7,362 nucleotides of DNA from Cyanobacteria bacterium UBA8803 (GTDB taxonomy: Bacteria; Cyanobacteriota; Cyanobacteriia; Cyanobacteriales; Coleofasciculaceae). Under the pieces are notes generated by a model, which searched no databases, was not told where the DNA came from, and worked only from the letters and a program-made list of their open reading frames with translations. The DNA lies in assembly GCA_003505715.1 (NCBI GenBank), contig DNXU01000314.1, forward strand, positions 796 to 8,157, in the 5' to 3' direction. This document shows positions 6,102-7,362 of the stretch, one piece after another. The position numbers and the translations under genes are program-made. How positions within the stretch are numbered: position 1 is the first letter of the stretch; the number at the start of each line of letters is the position of its first letter.

Positions 6102-7362
6102 TTACTTATCATAGGAATTAGGAGAAGGTTTCATCTGTAGTTTCCAATACCTAGATGCCTGCAATTGCCTAAATTCTAAGAGTTGCGTATCTCCAACATC
6201 TAAACTAACGCTGGGCAGCAATGGTGTAATTCCCAAGGCCGCAATAATTTGGCTACCCACAACCCTTGCCAGGAGTGGCGGCACGGCATTACCTACCTGT
6301 CGAAATCCATGCCACTTGGTAACGTGGAAGCGGAACCAATCCGGAAACGAATGCAGGCGAGCAGCCTCTCGCACCGAAATCACCCGTGGATACTCTGGAT
6401 GCAGGGGACGGGGAGAGGTGTAGCTACCCTTATCAGCGCCAGTACCTGCTCTTAAGGTATGGCAAGGTTTGTCCCAGTCCAAACGTCGTAACCGACTAAT
6501 GGTTTCTAATTGACCCCCTGGTGTCTCCTTAAACCGTTCTATGGAAGCCAGACTGTGTTGGGTTTGCATTGAACTAGTTAAAAGCTGGGGATTCCAGTTG
6601 CGGGGATAGGCAAAATTTCCTGGCTCGGAAATCATCTGCCGCAGCTTTTCTACATAAGGCATGGCCAAGGCTTGCATTAATTGCAGTTGTTCGGGGGTCA
6701 GTTCGATACAATCTGAGGCGTGGAGTTCGGCAAAATTTTCCAAGTTGGGTAAGTCCCCGATCGCATCCCGGACAGTTCTGAATAGGTAGGGCGATCGCAA
6801 TTGAACTTCAGGATAAACCAGAGGCGCTGCTCCCACTTTAGTCCCCAGTAAAAACAATCGCCGCCGCTGCTGAGGCACACCAAAATTAACGGCATTTAAC
6901 CCCTGTACTGGCTTAGTGATTTCATACCCCGCTGCTTTAAAATCCCGCATCAGCCGCTTTAAAATGCTCTGGTATTTTTTCTGACATAAGCCAGGGACAT
7001 TCTCCATTACAAAATAATGGGGTTGGAGTTCTTTCACTAAGCGGCAGAACTCAAACACCAGACGGTTGCGCCGATCGTTGAGCTGACGCTTACCCATGAG
7101 CGAGAATCCCTGGCAGGGAGGGCCGCCAAACACTAAGTCAATCTCAGTCCTTGCCAGATTAATGCCGTTGCACTCAGTCCAATCGCGCACCGCCTCCTGA
7201 ATTTGCGTGCCCTTCAGGGTAGCAATATCCGCACACAATACTTTAGTTTGGGGAAAGTTAAAGGCATAGACAGCAGCGTGAATTGGATCTTTTTCCACGG
7301 CTACAGCCACATCAAACCCCGCCTGTTCAATCCCCAGAGAAAATCCACCAGCACCAGCAAAT
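6102..7362 (-). CDS. DNA (cytosine-5) methyltransferase, possibly of the CGATCG/HIP1 type; first residues outside window
   Basis: The enzyme would transfer a methyl group from S-adenosylmethionine to C5 of cytosine. The visible 419 residues run from the right edge to a TAA at 6104-6102. Numbering from the edge: motif I FAGAGGFS at 1-8 (SAM binding); motif IV GGPPCQGFS at 79-87 with catalytic Cys 83; motif VI ENV at 120-122; motif VIII QQRRR at 164-168; a target-recognition region roughly 190-320; motif IX with REAARLHSFPDW at about 330-341; motif X QVGNAVPP at 355-362. All key motifs are intact. Motif I normally lies about 10 residues from the start, so only a few residues are missing. A GTG at 7310 is in frame, but starting there would lose motif I and is wrong. 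No endonuclease gene follows, which fits a solitary methylase, though the upstream side is unseen. The general look and HIP1-rich setting suggest the cyanobacterial DmtA-like CGATCG methylases; the specificity is inferred, not read from the sequence. Confidence 0.95.
   Translation of the reverse strand, partial: FAGAGGFSLGIEQAGFDVAVAVEKDPIHAAVYAFNFPQTKVLCADIATLKGTQIQEAVRDWTECNGINLARTEIDLVFGGPPCQGFSLMGKRQLNDRRNRLVFEFCRLVKELQPHYFVMENVPGLCQKKYQSILKRLMRDFKAAGYEITKPVQGLNAVNFGVPQQRRRLFLLGTKVGAAPLVYPEVQLRSPYLFRTVRDAIGDLPNLENFAELHASDCIELTPEQLQLMQALAMPYVEKLRQMISEPGNFAYPRNWNPQLLTSSMQTQHSLASIERFKETPGGQLETISRLRRLDWDKPCHTLRAGTGADKGSYTSPRPLHPEYPRVISVREAARLHSFPDWFRFHVTKWHGFRQVGNAVPPLLARVVGSQIIAALGITPLLPSVSLDVGDTQLLEFRQLQASRYWKLQMKPSPNSYDK

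Larger units (their letters stand above)
416..6798. repeat. HIP1 octamers (GCGATCGC), 12 copies
   Basis: Exact copies start at 416, 933, 983, 1284, 1467, 2301, 2625, 2694, 2913, 5866, 5933 and 6791. Nine are in the exoprotein gene, two in the intergenic region and one in the methyltransferase gene. Two further CGATCG cores without the full octamer lie at 6758 and 7072. HIP1 is a known over-represented palindrome of cyanobacterial genomes, so this supports the assignment of the organism. Confidence 0.95.

Noticed and set aside
6249..6455. Plus-strand frame of 68 codons inside the methyltransferase
   Set aside because: It is antisense to motifs IX and X of the methyltransferase, whose conservation explains this DNA.
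6698..6895. Minus-strand frame of 65 codons inside the methyltransferase
   Set aside because: It is a shifted frame of the same strand over the motif VIII and recognition regions, which are intact in the main frame.

Overview
The window looks like cyanobacterial chromosome, most likely from a filamentous species. The palindrome GCGATCGC (HIP1) occurs 12 times in 7.4 kb, where about 0.1 copy is expected by chance. The large exoprotein also has the signal peptide and secretion-domain style typical of cyanobacterial haemagglutinin-like proteins. All three supportable genes lie on the minus strand, so they read from high to low coordinates: methyltransferase, small protein, then giant exoprotein.

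7362-6102 (minus) is a DNA cytosine-5 methyltransferase, complete except for a few N-terminal residues beyond the right edge. No restriction endonuclease is visible on its downstream side. Its overall look and the HIP1-rich setting suggest the cyanobacterial CGATCG (HIP1 core) methylase group, but that specificity is inferred. 6101-5766 is a non-coding stretch with two HIP1 sites, a cluster of short palindromes, and repeat boxes just before the next gene. 5765-5559 (minus) encodes a 68-residue protein of unknown function. 5558-5267 is an AT-rich gap that probably carries the promoter and leader of the exoprotein gene.

5266-1 (minus) is one uninterrupted reading frame of at least 1755 codons that leaves the window on the left. 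It starts with a signal peptide and a two-partner-secretion (haemagglutination-activity) domain. A very long Gly/Asn/Thr/Ser-rich repetitive beta-helix follows, with a duplicated RTX-like module in its middle, then a proline-rich linker and a short segment like the one that precedes CHAT (caspase-like) domains in related cyanobacterial proteins. It is therefore probably a surface or secreted TpsA protein, possibly with a C-terminal CHAT protease just outside the window. Its TpsB transporter is not in view.

The most unusual observations are these: HIP1 sites in the exoprotein gene are locked to one codon phase and encode Ala-Ile-Ala in the beta-helix; the likely HIP1 methylase lies close by; and the TpsA protein probably ends in a protease-like domain. 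The plus strand shows no credible gene. Long plus-strand frames inside the exoprotein gene are antisense shadows of its biased codons.
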